Origin: Bacteroidota bacterium
GTDB lineage: Bacteria; Bacteroidota; Bacteroidia; NS11-12g; UBA955
Assembly (NCBI GenBank): GCA_023957335.1
Contig: JAMLHC010000005.1
Location: 124,001 to 188,000, forward strand
Reading direction: 5' to 3'
DNA length: 64,000 nt
Positions 9,465 to 19,384 of this stretch are shown in pieces (within the stretch, counting starts at the first letter, position 1; each line of letters starts with the position of its first letter). The notes under the pieces were generated by a model that saw only the letters and a list, made by a program, of their open reading frames with translations, ran no database searches and was not told the origin of the DNA. The position numbers and the translations under genes are program-made.

Positions 9465-9974
9465 ATGATTACGGTGCAAATGTTACAAAATACAATTAAA
9501 AAAGGTAAAGAAGTTTTTATAGCCGATAATGCGAGAGTTATAGGACGTGTTGAACTCGGTGACGAAGTGTCAGTTTGGTTTGGGGCAGTTTTGCGCGGAG
9601 ATATTGATGAAATTAAGATTGGCAACAGAACGAACCTTCAAGATAATGTTGTGATTCACGTGGACAAAAATTCACCCTGTATAATTGGAGATGAATGTAT
9701 TATTGGTCATGGTGCTATTGTACATGGAGCAAAACTCGCCAACAATGTATTGGTGGGGATGCATGCCACCGTCTTAAACGATGTTGAGATTGGCGAGTAT
9801 TCAATTATCGGAGCAGGGGCTGTTGTTTCGCAAGGAGTTAAAATACCTCCTTTTTCTTTGGTTTTGGGTGTTCCGGGAAAGGTGGTCAAAACCTACGATG
9901 AATCTATCAAAGCCCGTATCAGACAGAATGCACAGAATTATATCGACCTTTCTAAAATCTATTTACAATTATAA
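9465..9974 (+). CDS. Gamma carbonic anhydrase family protein (left-handed beta-helix)
   Basis: 169 residues made of hexapeptide repeats (IGRVELGDEVSVWFGAVLRG and onwards), the left-handed beta-helix fold. Candidate zinc ligands of the gamma class are present: His65 in VVIHVD, and His82 and His87 in GHGAIVHG. An extra His100 occurs in VGMHATV, where relatives usually have Gly. Could be a CO2 hydratase, or a PaaY/YrdA-like protein without strong activity. Followed 9 bp later by the arsC-like gene, so probably cotranscribed. An alternative ATG at 9480 exists. Confidence 0.88.
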   Translation: MITVQMLQNTIKKGKEVFIADNARVIGRVELGDEVSVWFGAVLRGDIDEIKIGNRTNLQDNVVIHVDKNSPCIIGDECIIGHGAIVHGAKLANNVLVGMHATVLNDVEIGEYSIIGAGAVVSQGVKIPPFSLVLGVPGKVVKTYDESIKARIRQNAQNYIDLSKIYLQL

Positions 9975-9983
9975 ATATTCAAA

Positions 9984-10328
9984 ATGAAATACGTCATTTA
10001 TCACAACCCGAGATGTTCAAAAAGTAGAGAATCGCTTTGTTACTTACAAGAACAAGGAGCCGAAATAGAAGTCAAAGAATACATGAAAGACGCACCGAGT
10101 GCGCAAGAATTGGCAACATTGCTGAAATTGTTGAAGATACCGGCAATAGACTTGATACGGAAAAATGAAAATGTTTTTAAAACAAAATTTGCTGATAAAA
10201 ACTATACAGACGAGCAATGGATTAAAGTCATGGCAGAAAATCCTATACTTATTGAAAGACCCATTGTAATCAAAGGAAAACAGGCAGTAATCGGTCGCCC
10301 TATACAGAAAGTGATAGATTTGGGATAA
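9984..10328 (+). CDS. arsC: ArsC/Spx family protein (arsenate reductase-like)
   Basis: 114-residue thioredoxin-fold protein of the glutaredoxin-coupled ArsC family. Cys11 in YHNPRCSKSRE is the expected catalytic cysteine. Arg59 (LIRKNE), Arg92 (ERPIV) and Arg105 (IGRP) correspond to the three arginines of the arsenate-binding pocket in enteric ArsC. Many chromosomal members (YffB/ArsC-like) have no proven arsenate activity, and there is no arsenic transporter or ArsR nearby, so the role is uncertain. Starts 9 bp after the gamma-CA gene. Confidence 0.85.
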   Translation: MKYVIYHNPRCSKSRESLCYLQEQGAEIEVKEYMKDAPSAQELATLLKLLKIPAIDLIRKNENVFKTKFADKNYTDEQWIKVMAENPILIERPIVIKGKQAVIGRPIQKVIDLG

Positions 10329-10392
10329 ATCGGTATTCTTTGGGTTTTCAATGCGGTATAAATTCATTTAGTTTGCACTATCATTCAGCGCT

Positions 10393-11115
10393 ATGGCAGA
10401 GTTATCTCTTGTAATCCCTTGTATTTTGAACCATTTGTATCCTCAAACGGCAGAAAAAAGTGTTAAAATATTTCAGAAATTGGGGTATTCAATAAACATT
10501 GCTGAAAATCAAGGTTGTTGCGGATACCCTTATTTGGTGAACGGGGAAAAGGGTGCCGTAAAGGAATTAGCTCAAAAAATGTTGTTTGATTTTCAGACAG
10601 GGAAACGAGACCACAAAATTGCATCTTTATCGCCTCAATGTCATTATACAATCAGCCGTTCTTATCCTTATTTGTTTCACAACTCCGTAATGCATAATTT
10701 GAGTCAAAAAGTATTGTCAGATGTATTGGATATATTTTCTATTCTGGCTGAGTTACAAATAGTGATTACGCCACCTGAAAGGCAATTATTGGTAATAGAT
10801 AATCTTTCCGATTTGTCGCTCATTAATACTATCACGGGGTATAATTCAAAAGATACAAATTGGATTACTCAAGATTCAGGCTATGGATGTTCCGGAGTGG
10901 GAAGTGGTATGAATAAGTTTAATACTAAAGCTGCTCGTTTGTCTGTATTGGACTATTGTAAGTTTGCGAATGAGAACAATGTGAATACCATAACTTTTAC
11001 GGATGAATTTTCACTCTCTTTTGCGGATTCAGTAATTGAGCAAGATAAATTATCATTGAAAACGCAGCACATATTTGATGTACTCTATGAGCAACTCTTT
11101 ACCACAAACGATTAA
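10393..11115 (+). CDS. LutA/YkgE-like (Fe-S) oxidoreductase subunit
   Basis: 240 residues, the length of LutA, a subunit of the LutABC lactate-utilisation complex. The first CCG domain is recognisable: Cys10 (VIPCILNHLYP), Cys42-Cys43-Gly44 (NQGCCGYPY) and Cys83 (SPQCHYTI). The second CCG domain is degenerate: the usual CCGFGG-type motif reads GYGCSGVGSG, with Cys166 followed by Ser. No lutB or lutC is adjacent. The next gene, a lactate/malate-type dehydrogenase, overlaps its 3' end, suggesting a shared oxidative role. The exact substrate is unknown. Confidence 0.72.
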   Translation: MAELSLVIPCILNHLYPQTAEKSVKIFQKLGYSINIAENQGCCGYPYLVNGEKGAVKELAQKMLFDFQTGKRDHKIASLSPQCHYTISRSYPYLFHNSVMHNLSQKVLSDVLDIFSILAELQIVITPPERQLLVIDNLSDLSLINTITGYNSKDTNWITQDSGYGCSGVGSGMNKFNTKAARLSVLDYCKFANENNVNTITFTDEFSLSFADSVIEQDKLSLKTQHIFDVLYEQLFTTND

Positions 11116-12202
11116 TCACATTGCACTTGCCGAATTCGTTACGCAAGTTTTTATTCAATATGGATTTTCTCCAAATCATGCCCAACAAGCGGCTCATGTA
11201 CTTTGTAAAGCAGACCTGAGAGGAATTGATTCTCATGGGGTTGCAAGGCTTATTGGATATTTGCGATTGATTGAGGCGGGTAGGTTAAACCCGAATCCTA
11301 ATTTCAAATGGCTGACTGACAGACCTTCTGCCGCAACGCTTGATGCAGATGCTGGTATTGGATTGATTTCTGCTAGGATTGCTATGCAAAAAGCAATAGA
11401 GAAAGCCAAGATTACAGGTGTTGCTTTTGTAGGAGTCTCGAATTCTAATCACTTCGGAATAGCAGGAGCACACAGCGAATTAGCTGTTGAACATGGCATG
11501 ATTGGTTGGTCAATGACCAACGCTAGTCCACTCGTAGCTCCAGATGGTAGCATGCAGAGAATATTTGGAACCAACCCAATTTCTGTGGCAGTGCCCAATC
11601 CCTTGTCTGAGAATGGTCAACCGTTTATTTTAGATATGGCGACCAGTGCCGCTGCCAATGGCAAACTCGAAATTGCCAGTAGAGAAGGACATCCTATTCC
11701 TGAAGGTTGGGCAAAAGATAAAAATGGTAAGCCTTCGCATAACCCTAATATTCTCAAAGAAGGAGGAGCACTTGTTCCCTTGGGAAGTGATGATGAGCAT
11801 AGTGTCCATAAAGGGTATGGCTTGGGGGCATTGGTGGACATTTTGACGGGCGTACTTACAGGAGCTAACTTTAGCACATTTGTACCTCCCTTTGTAGCAT
11901 TTTTGAATGTAGTGGACAACCTGCCGGGCAAAGGAATAGGGCACTTTGTGGGTGCAATGGACATTGGTGCATTTATTGAGCCGATACAGTTTTATGAAAG
12001 AATGAAACTTTGGTCGGATCAAATAAAAAATGCCACAACTATTCAAGGACACCCTGCTCTGATGGTGCATGGAGAACCGGAGTTCATGAATGAAAAGGAA
12101 CGTTTAGTAAATGGAATTAACCTGAATCCGCTTGTAGGCAAGGAAATGAAAGAATTAGCCCACAAACTCAATATGGAAACCGATTTATTTAATCATTTTT
12201 GA
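11087..12202 (+). CDS. Ldh family oxidoreductase (malate/L-lactate/ureidoglycolate dehydrogenase type)
   Basis: 371 residues from the ATG at 11087. Belongs to the NAD(P)-dependent LDH2/MDH2 family, distinct from classical Rossmann LDH. Typical segments are DLRGIDSHGVARL, SNHFGIAGAHSELAV, FGTNPISVAVPNP and HKGYGLGALVDILTGVLTGA. Substrate could be malate, lactate or another 2-hydroxyacid. The start overlaps the LutA-like gene by 29 bp (a longer start at 11078 is possible), implying tight cotranscription. The stop is 3 bp before the RemB-like gene. Confidence 0.9.
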   Translation: MSNSLPQTINHIALAEFVTQVFIQYGFSPNHAQQAAHVLCKADLRGIDSHGVARLIGYLRLIEAGRLNPNPNFKWLTDRPSAATLDADAGIGLISARIAMQKAIEKAKITGVAFVGVSNSNHFGIAGAHSELAVEHGMIGWSMTNASPLVAPDGSMQRIFGTNPISVAVPNPLSENGQPFILDMATSAAANGKLEIASREGHPIPEGWAKDKNGKPSHNPNILKEGGALVPLGSDDEHSVHKGYGLGALVDILTGVLTGANFSTFVPPFVAFLNVVDNLPGKGIGHFVGAMDIGAFIEPIQFYERMKLWSDQIKNATTIQGHPALMVHGEPEFMNEKERLVNGINLNPLVGKEMKELAHKLNMETDLFNHF

Positions 12203-12205
12203 ACC

Positions 12206-13891
12206 GTGAAATCAAACCTGCTTTTCATATTCACGCTTTTGATTGTATCCGGTCTTAATGCGCAAGATAATATAATTCCTGCCGGACACCGAATGATGTC
12301 AATGGCAGACCGATACGAAATCCTAAGTGGAAAGTTTGTCAAAGGAACACAAATGACCGGTGGGTTTGTGCAACGCAAACATATTCTGGAACTCATCAGC
12401 AATGATTCAGGGCTTTCTTTACAGGATATTTTTAATCGTGATAAATACCTAAACAAAGATCTGCAATTAGGCAGAAATACCGAATTTCCCAACTTTAACC
12501 GAAGTCCTTTTTATCGAAATATCTTTGCTTCTCCGGCATATTTTATGGATTATTATGACTCTGCAAAAAATTACAGAATAACGCTCAATCCGGTTCTTGC
12601 CATAGGAGTGGGGAAGGATTTGGTTAATACCTCGAAAACTTCGTATAGAAATACAAGAGGCGTTGAAATCAAAGGGTTTATTGGTAAAAAACAAAACTTT
12701 GGATTTTATTCTATTGCTACAGAAAACCAGACTGCTTTGCCTGATTTTGTGAACTACTATACAGATAGTTTCGGGTACCTTCCTAACCAAACTTTTTGGA
12801 AAAAATTTAAGAAGACCGGTTATGATTATTTTCAAGCAAGAGGCTATGTATGGTGGGATATTAATTCATTTGTAACACTGCGCTTCGGGCAGGACAAAGT
12901 GTTTTGGGGCAATGGAATCAGATCTATGGTATTGGGTGATTTTTCACCTGCTAATCTATTTTTTCAAATCAATACGAATCTTGGTATTTTTAACTATCAA
13001 AACTATTATGGACAATTTACGGATTTTTCTACACTTACGGGAGCTACATTGCTCAAACGCAAGTTTGGAACTTTTCATAGATTGGGTGTAAACATCAGTA
13101 AAAATGTAAATATTGGTGTTTTTGAAGCGGTGATTTTCGATCGTCAAGATTCAACGCAAAGTGATCGGTATGACCTTGCCTATCTTAATCCACTTATTTT
13201 TTATCGCGCCATTGAACAACAACTTGGCAGTCGCGATAATGCGGTGCTTGGGCTTGATTGGAAGTGGAACTTTCTTAAGAGATTTCAATTTTACGGTCAG
13301 TTTGTTTTAGATGAATTTGTCCTAAAGGAAATCAAAGCTCAGAGCGGTTGGTGGGCAAATAAATTTTCTTTTCAAACCGGAGCCAAATATGTCAATATGT
13401 TCGGTGTTAGCAATCTGGATTTTCAAGCTGAGTTCAATGTAGTAAGACCTTATACATATAGCCATTTTCGCAGTGGCGGAAATTGGGCGAATTTTGGACA
13501 ACCATTGGCACACCCGCTCGGAGCTAATTTTAAAGAAATAATTGTGAAGTTGTCTGCACAACCTCTCAATAGACTGTATGTGGATTTTACTTTTCTTGAA
13601 TACATCAAAGGGGAAGACTTTTCTGTTAACGGGGTAAATTATGGCGGCAACATTCTCAGGGATTATTCCAAGAGAGTAGGAGATTATGGAAACAAAATTG
13701 GACAAGGAAAAGCAGTTGGAGCGGGTATTTTGGATTTGAATATTGCCTATATGCTTTGGCACAATTTCTTTGTAGAAAGTCGAATTTATTACAAGTTATA
13801 TGACTTTAATGATCGATACCCAAATACCAAATGGTTCAATGTAGGTATTCGATGGAATATTGACTCCGAGCAAAGATTGATGTATTATTAA
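12206..13891 (+). CDS. Outer-membrane beta-barrel protein, RemB/Wzi-like
   Basis: 561 residues starting with GTG. A signal peptide (LLFIFTLLIVSGLNAQ, cut after Ala about residue 19) leads a long run of alternating aromatic strands typical of an outer-membrane barrel, ending in an aromatic Tyr-Tyr. Segments such as RFGQDKVFWGNGIRSM and SDRYDLAYLNPLIFYRAIEQ resemble the capsule-assembly Wzi family and Flavobacterium gliding protein RemB, as I recall them. Function here (polysaccharide export or surface anchoring) is inference. Only 3 bp follow the dehydrogenase stop, so it is transcribed with it; it converges on purL. Confidence 0.72.
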   Translation: MKSNLLFIFTLLIVSGLNAQDNIIPAGHRMMSMADRYEILSGKFVKGTQMTGGFVQRKHILELISNDSGLSLQDIFNRDKYLNKDLQLGRNTEFPNFNRSPFYRNIFASPAYFMDYYDSAKNYRITLNPVLAIGVGKDLVNTSKTSYRNTRGVEIKGFIGKKQNFGFYSIATENQTALPDFVNYYTDSFGYLPNQTFWKKFKKTGYDYFQARGYVWWDINSFVTLRFGQDKVFWGNGIRSMVLGDFSPANLFFQINTNLGIFNYQNYYGQFTDFSTLTGATLLKRKFGTFHRLGVNISKNVNIGVFEAVIFDRQDSTQSDRYDLAYLNPLIFYRAIEQQLGSRDNAVLGLDWKWNFLKRFQFYGQFVLDEFVLKEIKAQSGWWANKFSFQTGAKYVNMFGVSNLDFQAEFNVVRPYTYSHFRSGGNWANFGQPLAHPLGANFKEIIVKLSAQPLNRLYVDFTFLEYIKGEDFSVNGVNYGGNILRDYSKRVGDYGNKIGQGKAVGAGILDLNIAYMLWHNFFVESRIYYKLYDFNDRYPNTKWFNVGIRWNIDSEQRLMYY

Positions 13892-13936
13892 ACGTAAAAT
13901 GCTTAAATAGGAATAAGTCTATTTTAAAGGATATTA

Positions 13937-16900
13937 CTACAAATAATAATCTACCCCATTCTTGAAGATGTTGTGATAGCTTGCATCAGGTATGTTTTTG
14001 AACAAACCATCAGCAAAACGTTCTGCATGTCCCATACGACCGTATATTTTGCCGGATTCGCTGGTAACACCCTCAATCCCAAAGAGAGAATTGTTTGGAT
14101 TATATGGCATTCCATGCGCAATATTGCCGGCTGAATCCACATATTGAGTTGCAATTTGTCCTTTGCGATAAAGCTTTTCCAACACTTCTTTGTTGGCTAC
14201 AAATCTACCTTCGCCATGGCTGATGGGAACGGTATAAATGCTTCCTTTCATTCCTTTGAGCCAAGGACTGTGGTCATTAATTACCTTAACGTTTACCATT
14301 TGTGAGATATGTCTGCCTATGGCATTATGTGCTAAAGTAGGAGATTGGGCATCGAGGTCGCGAATTTCTCCAAAAGGCAATAAACCGGATTTAACCAATG
14401 CCTGAAAACCGTTGCAAATACCAAGAATCATCCCGTCTCTGGAAAGAAGTTTGTGTACTGCTTCTTTCATCTTTGCATTTTTCAGAACATTTACAATAAA
14501 TTTAGCAGAGCCGTCCGGTTCATCTCCGGCTGAAAAACCTCCGCTAAAAACCAAAATCTGTGAGTTGTTTATTTCTTTCACCCAGGCATCAATACTTTCG
14601 TTCAATAACTGCTGATTAATGTTTACCAAAGGAAGAGAGCTTATAATTCCACCTTCTTTTCGGAATACATTGGCAGTTTCATATTCACAGTTGGTACCTG
14701 GGAAAACCGGTACAAAAACTCTGGGTTTAATATTATGTTTGAGAATATTGATTGTGGAAGGTTCAGTATTGTTCAGGGTTGCAGGGAATTCTACCACCTC
14801 TTTTTTGCGTTCTAGGGTGGGAAATAACTCTTCAAATGTGTGAGTGTATGCTGATAACAGCTCAGCAATTTCGCATTGAACGTGATTGATAGACAGCGTT
14901 GCTTTGTTGTTTACAACCCCAATCTTAGCGAATAATGGGTGCAAAATCGGTTCTGTAGTTTCAATAATCATGCTGCCAATGCTTGTTGCCAAAGCATGTT
15001 CTGCAAATTGTACTTCACATCCTAAAGCATTTCCAAAACTCATTTGAGCCAATGCAACTGCTATTCCGCCTTGTTTAATGGTTTTGGCAGAAACAATTTT
15101 TCTACTGCCTATTTCGCGGTAGATAAAATCAAAAGCTTCCTTGAGTGCATTGTAGTCGGGCAGGCTGTTAGATTGTGCTTTGTGGCTAAATAAATATATA
15201 TGATTACCTGATTTTTTGAACTCTGGTGAAATTACATTCTTTTTCAAACCGGGTGCACAAGCAAATGAAATTAAGGTAGGAGGGACATTGAGTTCGCCAA
15301 AAGTACCACTCATACTGTCTTTGCCGCCAATGGCTGCGAGTTCAAAATTCATTTGTGCATTATATGCACCCAGCAAGGATGCAAAAGGTTTACCCCATTT
15401 TGAGGGATTGTTGCCGAGTTTTTCAAAATATTCTTGAAAACTTAGTCTAATATCTTGGTATCTGCCTCCCATTGCCACAATCTTAGCCACGCTTTCGACT
15501 ACTGCATGAGCAGCCCCCGTCATGGAGTTTGTACTGCTGAGATCTGCATCAAACCCCCAGCTTGCTAAGGAAACGGTTTCAATATTTGTGGCATTTAAGA
15601 CGGGTAAAGTGTGAACACTGCCTTCCATTTCCGTAATTTGATTTCTACCGCCCAGCGGCATTACAACGGTTGTACCGCCTACTGTGCTGTCAAACATTTC
15701 AATCAACCCTTTCTTGCTACCTATATTTTTTTCCTCAAGATATTTGAGTAAGTTTTCTTTGTTAAATTCTGTATTGTCAGCAGTAACAGGCAATAAATGA
15801 TTTACGATAATGTTTTGGGTTTTGGCACATCCGTTTGTATTCAGAAATTCTCTGCTGAGATCGACTATCATATTGCCTTTCCAAAACATCTGCATCCTCC
15901 CGCTGTCGGTTACTTTGGCAACCGCCACTGCTACAATATTTTCTTTGTTACACTCAGATATGAATTTGTCTTGGTCGCATGCAGAAATGACTACTGCCAT
16001 ACGTTCTTGACTTTCGGAAATAGCGAGTTCTGTTCCATTTAACCCTTCATATTTCAGTGGCAATACATCTAAATTAATTTCAAGGCTATCTGCAATTTCT
16101 CCAATCGCAACTGAGACACCTCCTGCTCCGAAATCGTTTGATTTCTTAATCATCAAACTCACTTTGGGATTTCTGAATAGTCGCTGAATTTTACGTTCTT
16201 CAACTGCATTGCCCTTTTGAACTTCAGTACTCAAAGTGTGAATACTGTTTTCGTCTTGTTCTTTGCTTGAGCCTGTGGCACCGCCAACTCCGTCTCGACC
16301 TGTGGCTCCTCCTAAGACGATAATAATATCTCCGGTCTGTGGATGTTCGCTTTTGATTTGGCTGACGGGTGCTGCACCTACGACAAAACCTACTTCCATT
16401 CTTTTGGCTTTGTAGCCTTCATGGTAAATTTCACTTACTTGTGACGTAGCTAATCCGAACTGGTTCCCGTAACTACTGTAGCCGTTTGCAGCTTGTTTGC
16501 TAATAGTGCGTTGAGGCAGTTTGCCACGCATTGTTTTTTCGATGGGTTCCAAAACATTGCCTGCCCCGGTCAATCGCATTGCCTGATATACATAAGAACG
16601 TCCACTGAGCGGGTCGCGAATGGCTCCGCCCAAGCAGGTGCTGGCACCACCAAAAGGTTCTATTTCTGTTGGGTGATTATGTGTTTCATTTTTGAATAAC
16701 AGATGCCAAGGCTCTTTTTTGCCGTCATATTCTACATCAATGCGGATAGTGCATGCGTTGATTTCATCGGAAATTACAAGGTTGTCTAATTTGCCGGTTT
16801 TGTTAAAGTATTTTGCACATATAGTAGCTAAATCCATCAACGAGATTGGTTTGTGCTCTCTGTCTAACTGTTTTCTTTTGGATAAATAATCATTGAAAAT

Positions 16901-17620
16901 GCTTTCCAAAGTATTTTTGAATTCACCTTCAAAAGCAATATCTGTAAGCTCTGTATTGAACGTAGTGTGACGACAATGGTCGCTCCAATAAGTGTCCAAT
17001 ACTTTAAGTTCAGTTTCGGTTGGATTTCTGTTCTCAGTACGAAAATATTGTTGAATATATTCAAGGTCGTCAAAACCAAATGCAAAGCCGTTTTCATTAT
17101 AAAATGTTTTAAGTAGATCGGTATCCCATTGAATGAAACCGTTGTAAGTAATGACTTGAGCAGGGAGTGAAGATTCTGGGTATTGAATTAAATTCAGATT
17201 TTTTTCTCTGCTTTCAACTTTGTTGATTAAAAGAGCCTTCACTTGAATCAACTCACCGCTTGTAATTCCTTCAATATCAATCAGTTTTCCGCTTCGTACT
17301 TTGGCATTGGCAGCATTAGTGAGCAAGGCAATGCTTTGTTCTGCGCTATCTGCACGCTGGTCGTATTGGCCTGGGAGAAATTCATAAGCAATAAAATGTT
17401 TTTTTGCAGGATTATCTTCGTGTGCAATATCTACAACCGGGTCAACAAAAACAGCATTTTTCGCTTTGATAAAAGAGGCTTCATCTAAATTAAAGACATC
17501 ATATATATTATATACTTTCGCATTGATTGCATTAGGTGCAACCTGCCTTATTTCGTTTAATACTTTAGAACTTTCAACATCGAAAAGTTCTCTTTTACCT
17601 ACATAAATTCGTTTGTTCAT
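13937..17620 (-). CDS. purL: Phosphoribosylformylglycinamidine synthase (large, single-chain)
   Basis: 1227 residues, the fused large PurL type that contains its own glutaminase domain. Converts FGAR to FGAM with ATP and glutamine in purine synthesis. Seen in order: N-terminal PurS-like part, two AIRS-type domains (ETHNHPTEIEPFGG near residue 315), and a C-terminal class I glutamine amidotransferase with the nucleophile in ILGICNGFQAL (about residue 1068) and SHGEGRF (about 1133). Transcribed alone; convergent with the RemB-like gene 45 bp away. Many antisense frames inside it are shadows. Confidence 0.98.
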   Translation of the reverse strand: MNKRIYVGKRELFDVESSKVLNEIRQVAPNAINAKVYNIYDVFNLDEASFIKAKNAVFVDPVVDIAHEDNPAKKHFIAYEFLPGQYDQRADSAEQSIALLTNAANAKVRSGKLIDIEGITSGELIQVKALLINKVESREKNLNLIQYPESSLPAQVITYNGFIQWDTDLLKTFYNENGFAFGFDDLEYIQQYFRTENRNPTETELKVLDTYWSDHCRHTTFNTELTDIAFEGEFKNTLESIFNDYLSKRKQLDREHKPISLMDLATICAKYFNKTGKLDNLVISDEINACTIRIDVEYDGKKEPWHLLFKNETHNHPTEIEPFGGASTCLGGAIRDPLSGRSYVYQAMRLTGAGNVLEPIEKTMRGKLPQRTISKQAANGYSSYGNQFGLATSQVSEIYHEGYKAKRMEVGFVVGAAPVSQIKSEHPQTGDIIIVLGGATGRDGVGGATGSSKEQDENSIHTLSTEVQKGNAVEERKIQRLFRNPKVSLMIKKSNDFGAGGVSVAIGEIADSLEINLDVLPLKYEGLNGTELAISESQERMAVVISACDQDKFISECNKENIVAVAVAKVTDSGRMQMFWKGNMIVDLSREFLNTNGCAKTQNIIVNHLLPVTADNTEFNKENLLKYLEEKNIGSKKGLIEMFDSTVGGTTVVMPLGGRNQITEMEGSVHTLPVLNATNIETVSLASWGFDADLSSTNSMTGAAHAVVESVAKIVAMGGRYQDIRLSFQEYFEKLGNNPSKWGKPFASLLGAYNAQMNFELAAIGGKDSMSGTFGELNVPPTLISFACAPGLKKNVISPEFKKSGNHIYLFSHKAQSNSLPDYNALKEAFDFIYREIGSRKIVSAKTIKQGGIAVALAQMSFGNALGCEVQFAEHALATSIGSMIIETTEPILHPLFAKIGVVNNKATLSINHVQCEIAELLSAYTHTFEELFPTLERKKEVVEFPATLNNTEPSTINILKHNIKPRVFVPVFPGTNCEYETANVFRKEGGIISSLPLVNINQQLLNESIDAWVKEINNSQILVFSGGFSAGDEPDGSAKFIVNVLKNAKMKEAVHKLLSRDGMILGICNGFQALVKSGLLPFGEIRDLDAQSPTLAHNAIGRHISQMVNVKVINDHSPWLKGMKGSIYTVPISHGEGRFVANKEVLEKLYRKGQIATQYVDSAGNIAHGMPYNPNNSLFGIEGVTSESGKIYGRMGHAERFADGLFKNIPDASYHNIFKNGVDYYL

Positions 17621-17736
17621 TACTTAAAATAAGAATCGCGAAATTAGCCAAAAAGGGCGAAAGAAATTGAGAATTAAAAGAGGGTTTAGGTCGATTTTGT
17701 GTGTAATTGAATTTATAATTGCGTAGATGCAAAGTC

Positions 17737-18351
17737 TTATACCAACTCACCTTTGGCTTGTCTGATGATGATGGGCACGTCCTCGGTCAGGTCAATCACG
17801 GTTGAAGGAATATTGCCTCCGCTGCCTGATGCAATCATAAAATCCACTTTGTCGCTGAAATTTGATTCTATTTCTGTTGGGTCTGTTTGATAATCCAGTA
17901 TTTCGTCTTCTGAGTGCACAGAAGTGGATACCAACGGATAACCCAGTGTTTCCGTCAGTTTGATTGTGATTTTGTTGTCAGGAATTCTAATACCTAAGGT
18001 TTTCCTATTGTTTAGAAATAATTTAGGAATGTTAGAGTTGGCTTTCAAAATAAATGTAAAAGGACCCGGCAAATTTCTTTTAAGAATTTTATAAACTGAA
18101 GTGGAGAATGATTGGGTATATTCTGATATATTTTTGAGGTCGGGAAAAATAACAGAGAGATTAGCCTTTTCAGGCTTTTTGCCTATGAGTTTGCAAATAC
18201 GCTCAATGCCCCTTTTGTTGTTCAGCCCGCACACAATTGCATAAATAGTGTCAGTAGGAACAATGCCTATCTCTCCGTTTTCAAGTCTTTTTGAAACTTC
18301 TTCTATTATCCTGTTGTCAGGATTCCATTCAAAAGTTTCAAAATATTCCAT
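17737..18351 (-). CDS. YrdC/Sua5-family protein (threonylcarbamoyl-AMP synthase-like)
   Basis: 204 residues from the ATG at 18349-18351; a longer frame to 18381 would overlap the preceding gene. It has the YrdC-domain pattern: GEIGIVPTDTIYAIVCGL, LIGKKPEKANLSVIFPD, LPGPFTFILKAN and LGIRIPDN. The family makes threonylcarbamoyl-AMP for tRNA t6A37 modification. There is no Sua5 C-terminal domain, so it is the short TsaC/YciO form; YciO paralogs are hard to separate by eye. Last gene of the sucC-mscL-DUF3078-yrdC run. Confidence 0.85.
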   Translation of the reverse strand: MEYFETFEWNPDNRIIEEVSKRLENGEIGIVPTDTIYAIVCGLNNKRGIERICKLIGKKPEKANLSVIFPDLKNISEYTQSFSTSVYKILKRNLPGPFTFILKANSNIPKLFLNNRKTLGIRIPDNKITIKLTETLGYPLVSTSVHSEDEILDYQTDPTEIESNFSDKVDFMIASGSGGNIPSTVIDLTEDVPIIIRQAKGELV

Positions 18352-18364
18352 GATGAGTAAATAA

Positions 18365-19378
18365 TTATAGTCTATCTCCAAACATATAGGAAAAGCCGAT
18401 TCCTAATACGTGTTTGAACTGTATTCTTGGATTTACCATGGGTGTCTCTGGTGTAACATCAATGTCATCATCATAAATGAGATGGGTGAAAATTGATGCA
18501 GTGATGTATTTGTTCACTTTCATATTAATGGTCGTTTCCCAGTTTACGTCAGTTTTGTTTAACGTTTTGTAGTTTGTGAATAAATCAATTCTGCTTTTAA
18601 GATTCACATTTGTCATCACATCTCTATTGAACATTGCACTCAAATACCATCCTAACTCTGTTCTGAATTTCTGACCTGTACCTGCGATTATGTTGCCTAG
18701 TGCATCCGTTTCTGCTTTTTTAACCCCAAATGAACCAAGGTCTGCAAGTCTTTGCTCATTGACAATGGTAAATTTGCCTGTAACCGGAGAAAGATAGAAT
18801 GACAAATAGCTTGTAGGTTTGTAGTCAAATCCTACTGAAAGCATTCCAAACGCAGGAGCAAGGAAATTGGATATATGTTGTCCTCTTGTTCCTGACGCAG
18901 GGTCAAAGGCTGAATAGCCTTGAAAGAACTGAGATTTGAATTCCAATAAGGCAGTATAATTCAACTTTGGTGTGATTTTGCGCCCGTATTTTGAAAGGAT
19001 TGATAATTTATCCTCATTTTTATAAAATTTATTGAGAGTGCCATCAGGGTATTTGGCGGCACCATTTCGAATGGTTCCCCATGACGCATCAAAGTAGTTC
19101 TCCCAAGTCATTTTGTTGGTTTTATAGATAGCAAAACTGTTGCCTATGAGCGTAAATGCAACGGAACTTTGTCCTCCTGCTGCCCAGTTTTTTAAGCCTA
19201 CATTAGTGAAATTGCTATTGATGAACCCGCCTGTAAGCCAGCCTTTATTTTCTGTTGTGAAATCTTTTTTTGTATCCACAAATTTTTTGACATCGGTGCT
19301 TTGTGAAAATGAGTTGTTTGTGAATATCAATAAAAAAGCTGCCATAGTTGCAGCTTTTGAAATAAGTCTAAAATTCAT
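18365..19378 (-). CDS. DUF3078 domain protein (putative outer-membrane protein)
   Basis: 337 residues with an N-terminal signal peptide (cut near NNSFSQ, about residue 25). The body has repeated amphipathic, aromatic strands and WLTGGFINSNFTNVGLKNWAAGG near the N-terminus, as in the Bacteroidota DUF3078 family; it ends in a beta-barrel-like SYMFGDRL. Function unknown; probably an outer-membrane barrel. Six base pairs separate it from mscL upstream, so they are cotranscribed. Confidence 0.82.
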   Translation of the reverse strand: MNFRLISKAATMAAFLLIFTNNSFSQSTDVKKFVDTKKDFTTENKGWLTGGFINSNFTNVGLKNWAAGGQSSVAFTLIGNSFAIYKTNKMTWENYFDASWGTIRNGAAKYPDGTLNKFYKNEDKLSILSKYGRKITPKLNYTALLEFKSQFFQGYSAFDPASGTRGQHISNFLAPAFGMLSVGFDYKPTSYLSFYLSPVTGKFTIVNEQRLADLGSFGVKKAETDALGNIIAGTGQKFRTELGWYLSAMFNRDVMTNVNLKSRIDLFTNYKTLNKTDVNWETTINMKVNKYITASIFTHLIYDDDIDVTPETPMVNPRIQFKHVLGIGFSYMFGDRL

Positions 19379-19384
19379 TTTGTG

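Noticed and set aside
9984-10328. Arsenic resistance operon
   Set aside because: The ArsC-like gene is alone, without arsR, arsB or acr3; its neighbour is a gamma-carbonic anhydrase-like gene.
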